From assembly GCA_021802685.1 (NCBI GenBank), contig JAJZRM010000001.1:1-49200 (forward strand): 49,200 nucleotides of DNA, written 5' to 3'. Below the pieces are notes generated by a model. That model was not told the origin of the DNA. It made no database searches and saw only the letters and a program-made list of their open reading frames with translations. The translations under genes were made by a program, and so were the position numbers. This DNA is from Deltaproteobacteria bacterium. Its GTDB lineage: Bacteria; Desulfobacterota; Deferrimicrobia; Deferrimicrobiales; Deferrimicrobiaceae. Shown here one piece after another: positions 1-8,021 of the stretch. Within the stretch, counting starts at the first letter, position 1. Each line of letters starts with the position of its first letter.

Positions 1-422
1 AGCAGAAGCTCTTCTACCTTCCGGAGATGCACACGGACTACATCTTTTCGGTGATCGGGGAGGAGCTCGGGTTCGCGGGAGTCGCCCTGGTGGGGGCCTG
101 CTACATCACCGTGGTATGGGTCGGATTCCGGATCGCCCGCCGCGCGCGCGATCCGTTCGGGAAGTACCTCGCCATGGCTTTTTCGTCCGTCATCGGCATC
201 CAGGCGCTGATGAACATGATGGTGGGATTGAAGATGCTGCCGCCGAAAGGCATGGTGCTCCCCTTCCTGAGCTACGGGGGGAGCTCCCTGATCCTCCACC
301 TGGCGGCGATCGGCGTGTTGATGAACGTATCCCGGAAGGGGGCCGACGGCATTGTCGCTGAGAATGATCATCGCCGGGGGAGGGACCGGCGGGCACGTTT
401 TTCCGGGGATCGCCCTTGCTGA
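1..422 (+). CDS. ftsW: FtsW, C-terminal part (cut by window edge)
   Basis: Last 139 or so residues of the SEDS-family peptidoglycan glycosyltransferase FtsW, which polymerises lipid II at the division septum with its partner transpeptidase. The reading frame is open from base 3. Visible are the conserved MHTDYIFSVIGEELG loop, two or three hydrophobic segments and the GLKMLPPKGMVLPFLSYGGS signature near the C-terminus that marks SEDS proteins. The 5' part lies outside the window. The last 20 or so residues are hydrophilic, arginine-rich and overlap the start of murG by about 70 nt, so this tail is probably poorly conserved. First visible gene of the division and cell-wall operon. Confidence 0.93.
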   Translation, partial: QKLFYLPEMHTDYIFSVIGEELGFAGVALVGACYITVVWVGFRIARRARDPFGKYLAMAFSSVIGIQALMNMMVGLKMLPPKGMVLPFLSYGGSSLILHLAAIGVLMNVSRKGADGIVAENDHRRGRDRRARFSGDRPC

Positions 423-1467
423 AGCGTTCCTCTCCCTTCGTCCCGGAGGCGTCGTCACATTCGTCGGGACGGAAACGGGCCTCGAGGCGCGGGCCGTCCC
501 GGCGCGGGGGTTCGGGATCGATTTCGTCCCCTCGGGACAGGTCCGGGGGAAGGGGCTGGCATCGCTTGCCGGGCTGTTGCGGATCGCGAGGGGGTTCCCC
601 GCGGCGGTGTCCGTCGTGAGGCGCCGCCGCCCGGACCTGGTCATCGGCGTGGGAGGGTACGCCTCGGTGCCGGTGGCGGCCGCGGCGGCGCTCCTGCGGG
701 TCCCGCTGTTCCTGCAGGAGCAGAACAGCGTGCCGGGGCGGTCGAACCGGTTCCTGGCGCGGCGCGCCGTCCGCGTGTTCGCCGGCTTCGCGGGCGCGGT
801 ACCCTTCTTCCCGCCGGGGAAATCGGAGGTCACGGGAAACCCGGTGCGGTCGGAGATCGTCGCCGCGGCGCGGGAGCGCGCGGACGACTGGCCGCCGGAG
901 GAGCCGTTCACGGTGCTGGCCCTCGGCGGGTCCCGGGGGGCGCGCGCGATCAACTCCCGGGTGCTGGAGATGGCCCGCAAGGGAAAGCGGGAGGGGAAGG
1001 CGATCCGGTTCCTGCTGCAGGCGGGGGAGGCGGAGCATGAAGCGGTGGAGAAGGCGGTGAGGGAGGAGGGGCTTCCGGTCGAACCGTTCCCGTTCACCGG
1101 GCGGATCGGCGAGATGTTCCCCCGGTGCCACGCCGTGCTGATGCGGGCGGGAGCCCTGTCCATATCGGAAGCCGCGCTGTTCGGCCGGCCGTGCGTCCTG
1201 GTGCCGTATCCGTACGCGGCGGACGACCACCAGGCGGGCAACGCGCGGGAGTACTGCGAGGCGGGCGCGGGGGCGTGGATGGCGGAAGCGGAGGCGACGG
1301 CCGAGGCGCTCTGGTCGTCCCTGTGGTCGCTCGCCGGCGACCGCGCGGCGCGGGAGCGGGCGCGGGCGGCGTCGCGCGCCTTCGCCAGGCCCGACGCGGC
1401 GTTCGAGGTGATCCGCAGGGCGCTGGCGCTTTCCGAAAACGTCCCTCCGGGGGGACGGGCCGCATGA
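352..1467 (+). CDS. murG: MurG, UDP-GlcNAc:lipid I N-acetylglucosaminyltransferase
   Basis: Membrane-associated GT28 glycosyltransferase that adds GlcNAc to lipid I to make lipid II on the cytoplasmic face. The N-terminal glycine loop MIIAGGGTGGHVFPG, LQEQNSVPGRSNR, the second-domain LALGGSRGARAIN and the donor-site RAGALSISEAALFGRPCVLVPYP are all present; 371 residues is normal. I take the TTG at 352 because GGAAGGGGG lies 9 nt upstream; the ATG at 364 is the homology-style start but has no ribosome binding site at a usable distance. Overlaps ftsW and is followed closely by murC, so translation is probably coupled. Confidence 0.95.
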   Translation: MSLRMIIAGGGTGGHVFPGIALAEAFLSLRPGGVVTFVGTETGLEARAVPARGFGIDFVPSGQVRGKGLASLAGLLRIARGFPAAVSVVRRRRPDLVIGVGGYASVPVAAAAALLRVPLFLQEQNSVPGRSNRFLARRAVRVFAGFAGAVPFFPPGKSEVTGNPVRSEIVAAARERADDWPPEEPFTVLALGGSRGARAINSRVLEMARKGKREGKAIRFLLQAGEAEHEAVEKAVREEGLPVEPFPFTGRIGEMFPRCHAVLMRAGALSISEAALFGRPCVLVPYPYAADDHQAGNAREYCEAGAGAWMAEAEATAEALWSSLWSLAGDRAARERARAASRAFARPDAAFEVIRRALALSENVPPGGRAA

Positions 1468-1483
1468 AGGGGGCTTGAAGGAA

Positions 1484-2851
1484 ATGTACCGGAAGGGTTT
1501 GCCCATCCATTTCGTCGGGATCGGCGGCATCGGGATGAGCGGGATCGCGGAGCTCCTGCTGAACCTGGGGTACCGCGTGTCGGGGTCGGACCTCCGGCGC
1601 TCCGACACGACGGACCGCCTGTCGGTGCTGGGAGCGGAGATCCGCCTGGGCCACGCGGCGGAACACGTCCCCGCCGACGGACACGTCGTGGTGACCTCCT
1701 CGGCGGTCCGGCCGGACAACCCCGAAGTCCTCGAGGCGCACCGCCGGAAGATCCCGGTGATCCCGCGGGCGGAGATGCTGGCGGAGCTGATGCGCATGAA
1801 ATACGGGATCGCCATCGCGGGAACGCACGGCAAGACGACGACGACCTCGATGGTGGCGACGGTGCTGGCGACGGCGGGGTGGGACCCCACGGCGGTGGTC
1901 GGGGGAAAACTGAACAGCCTGGGCTCCAATGCGAAGCTCGGCCAGGGGGAGTTCCTCGTCGCGGAAGCCGACGAAAGCGACGGCTCCTTCCTGAAGCTCT
2001 CCCCGACGGTCGCGGTGGTGACGAACATCGACCCGGAGCACCTCGACTTCTACTCCGGGATCGGCCAGATCAAGGAAACGTTCCTCCACTTCATCAACAA
2101 GGTCCCCTTTTACGGATTCGCGGTCCTGTGCATCGACCACCCCGACGTGCAGGCGCTCCTTCCTTCCGTGGTGAAGACCGTCGTGACGTACGGGTTCTCG
2201 AGGCACGCGGATTACCGGGCGGAAGGGCTGGTCTCCGGCGGGATGGCGAACCGCTTCACCGTCATCGCGCGGGGGGAGCCGTTGGGGGAAATGACGCTTC
2301 GCGCTCCCGGGCGGCACAACGTGAGCAACGCCCTTGCGGCGATCGCGGTGGCGACGGAGCTGGGGATCCCCCCCGGGCAGGTGCGGCAGGGGATCGCCGA
2401 TTACGCCGGAGTGGTGCGGCGGTTCCAGGTGAAGGGAGAGGCCGGCGGGGTCACGGTGGTGGACGACTACGCGCATCATCCCGTGGAGATCCGCGCGACC
2501 CTGTCGGCCGCGCGGGAGGTGTGGCCGGGCCGCCGGCTCGTCGTGGCGTTCCAGCCGCATCGGTACAGCCGGACGCGGGCGCTGTTCAAGGATTTCCTCT
2601 CGGCCTTCAACGAGGCGGACGTGCTGCTCCTGTTCGACGTCTACGCCGCGGGAGAGGAGCCGATCGCCGAGGCCGGCGGGGATCGCCTGTGCGAGGCGAT
2701 CCGGGAGCACGGGCACAAGGGGACGTTGTTTGCGGGGAAGGCCGCCGACGCGGGGGAAACGGTCCGTTCCCTCCTTCGGCCGGGCGACATATTCCTTACG
2801 ATGGGGGCGGGCGATGTCTGGAAACTGGGAGAGGGTTTCCTTACGGCGTGA
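1484..2851 (+). CDS. murC: MurC, UDP-N-acetylmuramate--L-alanine ligase
   Basis: Cytoplasmic ATP-dependent ligase that adds L-Ala to UDP-MurNAc, the first step of the peptide stem. Rossmann-like N-terminus HFVGIGGIGMSGIAELL, ATP loop GTHGKTTT at about residues 113-120, VVTNIDPEHLDFY, HNVSNALAAIAVA and the C-terminal VVDDYAHHPVEIRATL and FQPHRYSRT blocks are intact. Length of about 455 residues is typical. The ATG at 1484 has AAGGGGG 10 nt upstream; an in-frame TTG at 1475 would put that site only 1-2 nt away, so I reject it. Sits 16 nt after murG. Confidence 0.96.
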   Translation: MYRKGLPIHFVGIGGIGMSGIAELLLNLGYRVSGSDLRRSDTTDRLSVLGAEIRLGHAAEHVPADGHVVVTSSAVRPDNPEVLEAHRRKIPVIPRAEMLAELMRMKYGIAIAGTHGKTTTTSMVATVLATAGWDPTAVVGGKLNSLGSNAKLGQGEFLVAEADESDGSFLKLSPTVAVVTNIDPEHLDFYSGIGQIKETFLHFINKVPFYGFAVLCIDHPDVQALLPSVVKTVVTYGFSRHADYRAEGLVSGGMANRFTVIARGEPLGEMTLRAPGRHNVSNALAAIAVATELGIPPGQVRQGIADYAGVVRRFQVKGEAGGVTVVDDYAHHPVEIRATLSAAREVWPGRRLVVAFQPHRYSRTRALFKDFLSAFNEADVLLLFDVYAAGEEPIAEAGGDRLCEAIREHGHKGTLFAGKAADAGETVRSLLRPGDIFLTMGAGDVWKLGEGFLTA

Positions 2852-2879
2852 GGGCGGGGGAAGCAGGGGGACGGCGGCT

Positions 2880-3764
2880 TTGAAAAGCATCGAGGTTTCG
2901 TTCCACATGAAGCTCCGGGACTACACCACCATGGGGATCGGCGGGGCGGCCGACCGGGTGGTGTTCCCCCGGTCGCCGGCGGAGGTCCGCGAAATTATCG
3001 CGGCGGAACGCCGGGCGGGGAGAACGGCGTACACGATGGGAGCCGGCAGCAACCTCCTCGTGTCGGACGCCGGGGTGGCGGCCACGGTCCTCTGCACCAA
3101 GAAGCACCTGTCCAAGGTGGTGTTCGTCGGGGGCCATTCGGTGATCGCCGAAGCGGGGGTCATGCTCCCCCGGCTGGCCGTCCTGTGCGCCCTCTCGGGG
3201 CTCTCGGGGATCGAGGGGCTCTCCGGCATCCCGGGTACGGTGGGCGGCGCTCTGACGATGAACGCGGGCGCCTACGGTCGGCGGATCGGGGAACTCACGG
3301 ATTGGGTGGAGGTGGCCGACGCGGAAGGCGAAATCCACCGGATCGAAGCGCGCGCCATCCGGTTCGGGTACCGGGAAACGGAGTTCCCCGTGCGCGGCGT
3401 CGTGGTCCGCGCGGGGTTCCGGTTCTCGGAGGCGACGCGGGAGGCGGTGTTCGAACAGATGCGCCAGTGGAACGAGAAGCGCCGCGTGAACCAGCCGTGG
3501 GGCGAGAAGACCTTCGGCTCCACCTTCCGGAACCCTCCGGCGGGAGAGGGCGCCGGGGCGCTGCTGGAGCGGGCGGGGATGAGAGGGGAACGGGAAGGGG
3601 AAGCGTGCTTCTCCGAGAAGCACGCCAACTTCATGGTGAACCGGGGCCGGGCCACGGCGTCGGACGTGCGGCGGCTGATGGCCCGCGGGCAGAAAGCGGT
3701 GCGGGACCTGTCCGGAGTCACCCTGGTTCCCGAAGTGAAGATGTGGGGGGAGTTCGATGTCTGA
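2880..3764 (+). CDS. murB: MurB, UDP-N-acetylenolpyruvoylglucosamine reductase
   Basis: FAD enzyme that reduces UDP-GlcNAc-enolpyruvate to UDP-MurNAc using NADPH. N-terminal KLRDYTTMGIGGAAD, the FAD-binding GAGSNLLVSD, SGIEGLSGIPGTVGGAL and MNAGAYG blocks and the catalytic serine region FGSTFRNPP are visible, as is the FSEKHANFMVN end of the active site. I choose the TTG at 2880 (AGGGGG 9 nt upstream); an ATG at 2907 would also leave the conserved core intact. The open frame continues upstream to 2730 inside murC in another frame, which I treat as noise. Overlaps ddl by 8 nt. Confidence 0.95.
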   Translation: MKSIEVSFHMKLRDYTTMGIGGAADRVVFPRSPAEVREIIAAERRAGRTAYTMGAGSNLLVSDAGVAATVLCTKKHLSKVVFVGGHSVIAEAGVMLPRLAVLCALSGLSGIEGLSGIPGTVGGALTMNAGAYGRRIGELTDWVEVADAEGEIHRIEARAIRFGYRETEFPVRGVVVRAGFRFSEATREAVFEQMRQWNEKRRVNQPWGEKTFGSTFRNPPAGEGAGALLERAGMRGEREGEACFSEKHANFMVNRGRATASDVRRLMARGQKAVRDLSGVTLVPEVKMWGEFDV

Positions 3765-4686
3765 CCGCGAAAAAAACGAAGTACGCCGCGTGGGCGTGTT
3801 CTACGGCGGCGTCTCCGCGGAGAGGGAGGTCTCCCTCCGCACGGGCGCGGCGGTCGCGGCGGCGCTCCGCCGGAAGGGGCACGCCGTCCGGGAGATCGAC
3901 ATACGGGAGGACTGGCTGGGAACGGTCCGCGACGCGGGCGTCGACGCGGCCTTCCTCGCCCTTCACGGACGGTTCGGCGAGGACGGCTGCATCCAGGCGG
4001 CCTGCGAGCTGGCGAGGCTCCCCTACACCGGGTCGGGCGTCGCGGCTTCCGCCATCGCGATGAGCAAGGTGCTCGGGAAGCGGTTGGCCTCGGCCTCCGG
4101 CGTCCCGTGCCCGCCGGACGCGGTGTACGAGGGGGCGGGGATCGCGGGGGCGAAACCGCCGTCCTTCGGCTTCCCGCTCGTGGTCAAGCCGGACCGGGAA
4201 GGTTCGACCGTCGGCGTGACGATCGTACGCGGGCCCTCGGAATGGGAGGAGGCGCTGGCCACGGCGGCGCGGTACGACAGCCGCGTGCTGGCGGAGGGGT
4301 ATGTTCCCGGCCGGGAGATCACGGTGGCGGTCCTCAACGGCCGGGTGCTTCCGGCGATCGAGATCGTGCCGAAGTCCGGTTTCTACGACTACCGCTCCAA
4401 GTACACGGCGGGGGAAACGGAGTACGTGATCCCGGTGCCGATGGAGCGGGACATCCTGCAGCGCGCGGCGGAGTACACCCGGCGGGCGTCCCATGCGATG
4501 CAGCTGCGCGGCGCCGCCCGGCTCGATTACCGGGTCGACCCGGCGGGGAACGTGTTCTTCCTGGAGGCGAACACGATCCCCGGGATGACGGAGACGAGCC
4601 TCCTTCCCAAGGCGGCGAAGTTCGACGGCACGCCCTTCGACGATCTGGTCGAGGAGATCCTTTCGGACGCGGGGTTGTCGAAGTAG
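3757..4686 (+). CDS. ddl: D-alanine--D-alanine ligase
   Basis: ATP-grasp ligase making the D-Ala-D-Ala dipeptide for the peptidoglycan stem. N-terminal VGVFYGGVSAEREVSLRTG, ALHGRFGEDGCIQ, the ATP-grasp lid region FPLVVKPDREGSTVGV, the YDYRSKYTAGETEY loop and the Mg-binding C-terminus FFLEANTIPGMTETSLLP are present. Its 309 residues match DdlB-type enzymes. The ATG overlaps the end of murB by 8 nt with GGGGGGAG upstream, indicating coupled translation. The D-Ala-D-Ala-type signature in the lid suggests the normal dipeptide rather than D-Ala-D-Lac. Confidence 0.95.
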   Translation: MSDREKNEVRRVGVFYGGVSAEREVSLRTGAAVAAALRRKGHAVREIDIREDWLGTVRDAGVDAAFLALHGRFGEDGCIQAACELARLPYTGSGVAASAIAMSKVLGKRLASASGVPCPPDAVYEGAGIAGAKPPSFGFPLVVKPDREGSTVGVTIVRGPSEWEEALATAARYDSRVLAEGYVPGREITVAVLNGRVLPAIEIVPKSGFYDYRSKYTAGETEYVIPVPMERDILQRAAEYTRRASHAMQLRGAARLDYRVDPAGNVFFLEANTIPGMTETSLLPKAAKFDGTPFDDLVEEILSDAGLSK

Positions 4687-5532
4687 ATGATCGAGTACAA
4701 GGCATGCCACAAGACTTTCTCCGGGACGCGGGGGGGCGGGCGGCAGGCCGTCCGGAAGAAGGCCCGGCCCGGAAAGGAGGGCGGGACGGACCGGGGGGCC
4801 CGCCTGCGCGCCGCCGCCTGGATCACCGTCGTCCTGGCCGCCGTGGCCCTGGCGGGCGCGGCGAGCGTTTCCGCCTATTCTTGGCTGACGCGCTCCCCCC
4901 TGTTCTCGGTGCGCTCCATCGACATGAACCCCTGCGCGAACGTGACGCAGGAGGAGGTCTGGACGATCGTGCGCGGGGGGGGGAAGGGGAACATCTGGAC
5001 CGTCCCCGCCCGCGAGGTATCCAGGAAGCTGGCGTCGCACCCGTGGATCCGGTCGGTGTCGGTCCGCAAGGCCTTCCCCGACCGCCTCGTGGTGCGGATC
5101 GAGGAGCACCGGCCGGTGGCGATGGTGAACCTGGACGCCCTGTGGTACGTGAACGACGAGGGGAAGCTGTTCAAGCGGCTCACGGCGTACGATCCGAAGA
5201 ACCTGGCGATCGTCACGGGGTTTTCGGCGGGGGACCTCCGGGGGAGGGACGCGGTGACGATCCGGAACTTCCGGAAGGCGCTCGATCTGCTGCGGCTGGC
5301 GGAGGCGGGACCGCTGCGCAAGAACCTCTCCGAGGTCCATTTCGACGCGCAGGACGGGTACACGCTCGTCACGCGGGACACCGGCCTTCAGTTCAAGGTC
5401 GGCGGGTTGGATTTCCAGAAGGCGATACGGCGGGTGGAGGAGGCGTTGCCCCGGGTTTCCAGCCTGGGCCACGCTCCGGGCATCGTCGATCTCAAGACGG
5501 AGGGCCGCATCTTCGTGCGGCCGGGGGAATGA
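4687..5532 (+). CDS. ftsQ: Cell division protein FtsQ (POTRA/FtsQ)
   Basis: Single-pass inner-membrane divisome scaffold. Basic cytoplasmic N-terminus of about 38 residues, one membrane segment at about residues 40-65 (AAWITVVLAAVALAGAASV), then a POTRA domain (SPLFSVRSIDMNPCANVTQEEV, WIRSVSVRKAFPDRLVVRIEEHRPVA) and an FtsQ beta domain. 281 residues is normal. The ATG directly follows the ddl stop codon and the gene ends immediately before ftsA, the usual ftsQAZ order. Confidence 0.92.
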   Translation: MIEYKACHKTFSGTRGGGRQAVRKKARPGKEGGTDRGARLRAAAWITVVLAAVALAGAASVSAYSWLTRSPLFSVRSIDMNPCANVTQEEVWTIVRGGGKGNIWTVPAREVSRKLASHPWIRSVSVRKAFPDRLVVRIEEHRPVAMVNLDALWYVNDEGKLFKRLTAYDPKNLAIVTGFSAGDLRGRDAVTIRNFRKALDLLRLAEAGPLRKNLSEVHFDAQDGYTLVTRDTGLQFKVGGLDFQKAIRRVEEALPRVSSLGHAPGIVDLKTEGRIFVRPGE

Positions 5533-6765
5533 ATGGACATCGTGGCGCATGATCAGGTGATCGCGGGGCTGGACGTGGGATCGAGCAACGTGACCACGGT
5601 CCTCGGGAGGAAGAGCCGGGACGGCGTGGAGATCTTGGGGATGGGGGAATGTCCCACCGAGGGGATGCGGAAGGGGGCGGTGGTGAACGTCGACGCCACG
5701 GTCAAGTCGATCCGCCAGAGCGTCACCGAGGCGGAGCGGATGACCGGGCTTTCCGTCGAGTCCGTCTTCGTCGGGCTCTCCGGCTCCCTCATCAAGTCGT
5801 TCAACAGCCACGCCGCCATCTCGGTGAAGAACGAGCGGGAGGTGACGAACGCGGACTTCACCCGGGTCCTCGAGATCGCGCGGACCGTGGAGCTGCCGAA
5901 CGACCGGGAGATCCTGCATGTCCTCACGCAGGAGTTCATCGTCGACGACATGGCGGGGATCAAGGACCCCCGCGGAATGACGGGAATCCGGCTCGACGCG
6001 CGCGTCCACGTGGTCACGAACGACGTCCCCGGGGCGCGAAACCTGCTCCGGTGCGTCGAGAAGGCGGAACTCGCCGTCGAATCGCTCGTCCTCTCCCCGC
6101 TGGCGTCCGCCGAGGCGGTGCTCACCGCCGAAGAGCGCGAGGTGGGGGTGGCGCTGATGGATTTCGGGGGCGGGACCGTGGAGATGGTGATCTTCTACGA
6201 CGGGGCCCTCCGGCACACCTACGTCCTCCCCCTGGGCGGGGGCAACATCACCTCCGACGTGGCGATCGGCCTGAAGCTCCCCTACGCGGACGCGGAAAGT
6301 TTAAAGACGGCTTCCGGGTGCGCCATGATCCAGAAGGTCCGCAGGGACGACCTGGTCGAACTGCCGGGCGTCGGCGGACGCCAGCCCAGGCCGCTGCGGC
6401 GGCAGCACCTGAGCGAGATCATCGAACCGCGGGCGGAGGAGATCTTCGCCCTGATGCGGAAGGAGATCCTGCGGTCCGGTTACGAGGACAGCCTGGGCGC
6501 GGGCGTGGTGCTCACGGGGGGCGGGGCGCTCCTGGACGGCCTGACGGATCTCGGCGAGCGGGTGTTCAAGCTGCCCGTCCGCCGCGGGAATCCCATCGGG
6601 ATCGGCGGGCTGGTGGAGGTCGTCAACAGCCCGTCCTGCGCCACCGCCGTGGGGCTGGTCCTCTATGGGGCGAGGGCGTTCGAAACGGTGGTCGGCCGCC
6701 AGGAGGAGTCTTCCGCGGAGGGGATCCTCGACCGCGTCAAGCGATACCTGTCGGAATTCTTCTGA
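5533..6765 (+). CDS. ftsA: Cell division protein FtsA
   Basis: Actin-like ATPase that ties FtsZ filaments to the membrane. Visible are the N-terminal GLDVGSSNVTTVLGR phosphate-1 block, the SHS2 (1C) region EGMRKGAVVNVDATVKSI with SVFVGLSGS, the phosphate-2 motif MDFGGGTVEMVIF and the adenosine block VVLTGGGALLDGL. The C-terminus VKRYLSEFF looks like the amphipathic membrane-targeting helix. 410 residues. Its ATG follows the ftsQ TGA without a gap, and ftsZ is next. Confidence 0.95.
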   Translation: MDIVAHDQVIAGLDVGSSNVTTVLGRKSRDGVEILGMGECPTEGMRKGAVVNVDATVKSIRQSVTEAERMTGLSVESVFVGLSGSLIKSFNSHAAISVKNEREVTNADFTRVLEIARTVELPNDREILHVLTQEFIVDDMAGIKDPRGMTGIRLDARVHVVTNDVPGARNLLRCVEKAELAVESLVLSPLASAEAVLTAEEREVGVALMDFGGGTVEMVIFYDGALRHTYVLPLGGGNITSDVAIGLKLPYADAESLKTASGCAMIQKVRRDDLVELPGVGGRQPRPLRRQHLSEIIEPRAEEIFALMRKEILRSGYEDSLGAGVVLTGGGALLDGLTDLGERVFKLPVRRGNPIGIGGLVEVVNSPSCATAVGLVLYGARAFETVVGRQEESSAEGILDRVKRYLSEFF

Positions 6766-6831
6766 TACCGGAAGCCTGGAAAAAAGGGGGAACGCATGGC
6801 GAAGACGGAACGGGAGGAAGGGAGGTCGCGC

Positions 6832-8001
6832 ATGTTCAAGATCATCGAGGAGAACCGCTGCCAGGCCGTCATCAAGGTGTTCGGCGTGGGCGGCGGCGGC
6901 GGGAACGCCATCAACACCATGATCGAGGAAGGGCTGCAGGGGGTGGAGTTCATCGCGGCGAATACGGACGCGCAGGCCCTTTCGCGGAACCTCGCCCCCC
7001 TGAAGATCCAGCTGGGGGCGCGGCTGACGAAGGGGCTGGGGGCCGGCGCCAACCCGGACGTCGGGCGCGAGGCGGCCCTCGAGGACCGCGACCTGCTCCG
7101 CGAATCCCTCGCCGGCGCGGACATGGTCTTCATCACCGCGGGGCTGGGGGGAGGCACGGGAACCGGGGCGGGCCCGGTCGTCGCGGAGGTGGCGAAGGAG
7201 GTCGGGGCCCTGACGGTGGCCGTCGTGACGCGGCCGTTCACCTTCGAGGGGCAGACCCGGAAGCGGCAGGCGGACATGGGCTCGAAGGACCTGCGGTCCC
7301 TGGTCGACACGATCATCGTCATCCCGAACGAGAAGCTGCTCCTGATCGCGGGGAAGGACATGCGGTTCGTCGAGGCGTTCCGGAAGGTGGACGACGTCCT
7401 GTTCCAGGCGGTGCGGGGCATCTCGGAGCTGGTCACGAAGCCGGGCTACATCAACCTCGACTTCGCGGACGTGAAGACGGTCATGTCCGGGATGGGGGTG
7501 GCCCTGATGGGAACGGGATCGGCCTCGGGCCAGAACCGGGCCGTGGCGGCCGCGGAAAAGGCGATCTCGAGCCCCCTCCTGGAGGACGTGTCGATCCGCG
7601 GCGCCCGCGGGGTGCTCATCAACATCACGGCGGGGCCGTCCCTCTCCTTGAGCGAGGTCAACGAGGCGGCGAGCCTGATCCGCGAGGAGGCCTCCGACGA
7701 GGCGAACATCATCTTCGGGACCGTGATCGACGAGACGCTGGAGGACGAGCTGAAGGTCACCGTGGTGGCGACCGGCTTCGAGCCCAACGCCGCGGAAGGC
7801 CCGTGGCGGAATCCGAGGAAGGGGATCCAGCTGGTCAGCCGCACCGAGGACCTTCAGAAGCCGGCGTTCCTCCGGAACGCCGCGCAGCGGGGCGTCTTCG
7901 AGGAGCGGGTGGAGGAACTCCCCCTGATCGACAAGGAGGCGGAGATCGAGTCGCTGGACGATTTCGAGATCCCGACCTTCCTGCGCCGGCGGGGGGAATA
8001 G
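6832..8001 (+). CDS. ftsZ: Cell division GTPase FtsZ
   Basis: Tubulin-like GTPase forming the Z-ring. KVFGVGGGGGNAINTMI, the nucleotide signature GGGTGTG at residues 106-112, NTDAQAL and the T7 loop region NLDFADVKTVM are present. The C-terminal peptide DDFEIPTFLRR is the conserved FtsA/ZipA-binding tail, separated from the GTPase core by an unusually short linker. I take the ATG at 6832 (GGAGG 6 nt upstream, and family proteins start with MF-x-I-E). An upstream ATG at 6796 with AAGGGGG 5 nt before it is also credible and would add 12 charged residues. Last division gene of the operon. Confidence 0.96.
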   Translation: MFKIIEENRCQAVIKVFGVGGGGGNAINTMIEEGLQGVEFIAANTDAQALSRNLAPLKIQLGARLTKGLGAGANPDVGREAALEDRDLLRESLAGADMVFITAGLGGGTGTGAGPVVAEVAKEVGALTVAVVTRPFTFEGQTRKRQADMGSKDLRSLVDTIIVIPNEKLLLIAGKDMRFVEAFRKVDDVLFQAVRGISELVTKPGYINLDFADVKTVMSGMGVALMGTGSASGQNRAVAAAEKAISSPLLEDVSIRGARGVLINITAGPSLSLSEVNEAASLIREEASDEANIIFGTVIDETLEDELKVTVVATGFEPNAAEGPWRNPRKGIQLVSRTEDLQKPAFLRNAAQRGVFEERVEELPLIDKEAEIESLDDFEIPTFLRRRGE

Positions 8002-8021
8002 GAGGCGGAAGGGAAAGCGCC

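Noticed and set aside
3718..6216. 832-codon open frame on the minus strand opposite ddl, ftsQ and ftsA
   Set aside because: Antisense to three clear genes; the translation is rich in Arg, His, Pro and Asp with no family motif, as expected for antisense frames in GC-rich DNA.
5649..8021. Long upstream extension of the radical SAM reading frame through ftsA and ftsZ
   Set aside because: Only the part after the GTG at 8022 matches the family; the upstream part is frame-shifted ftsA/ftsZ sequence.
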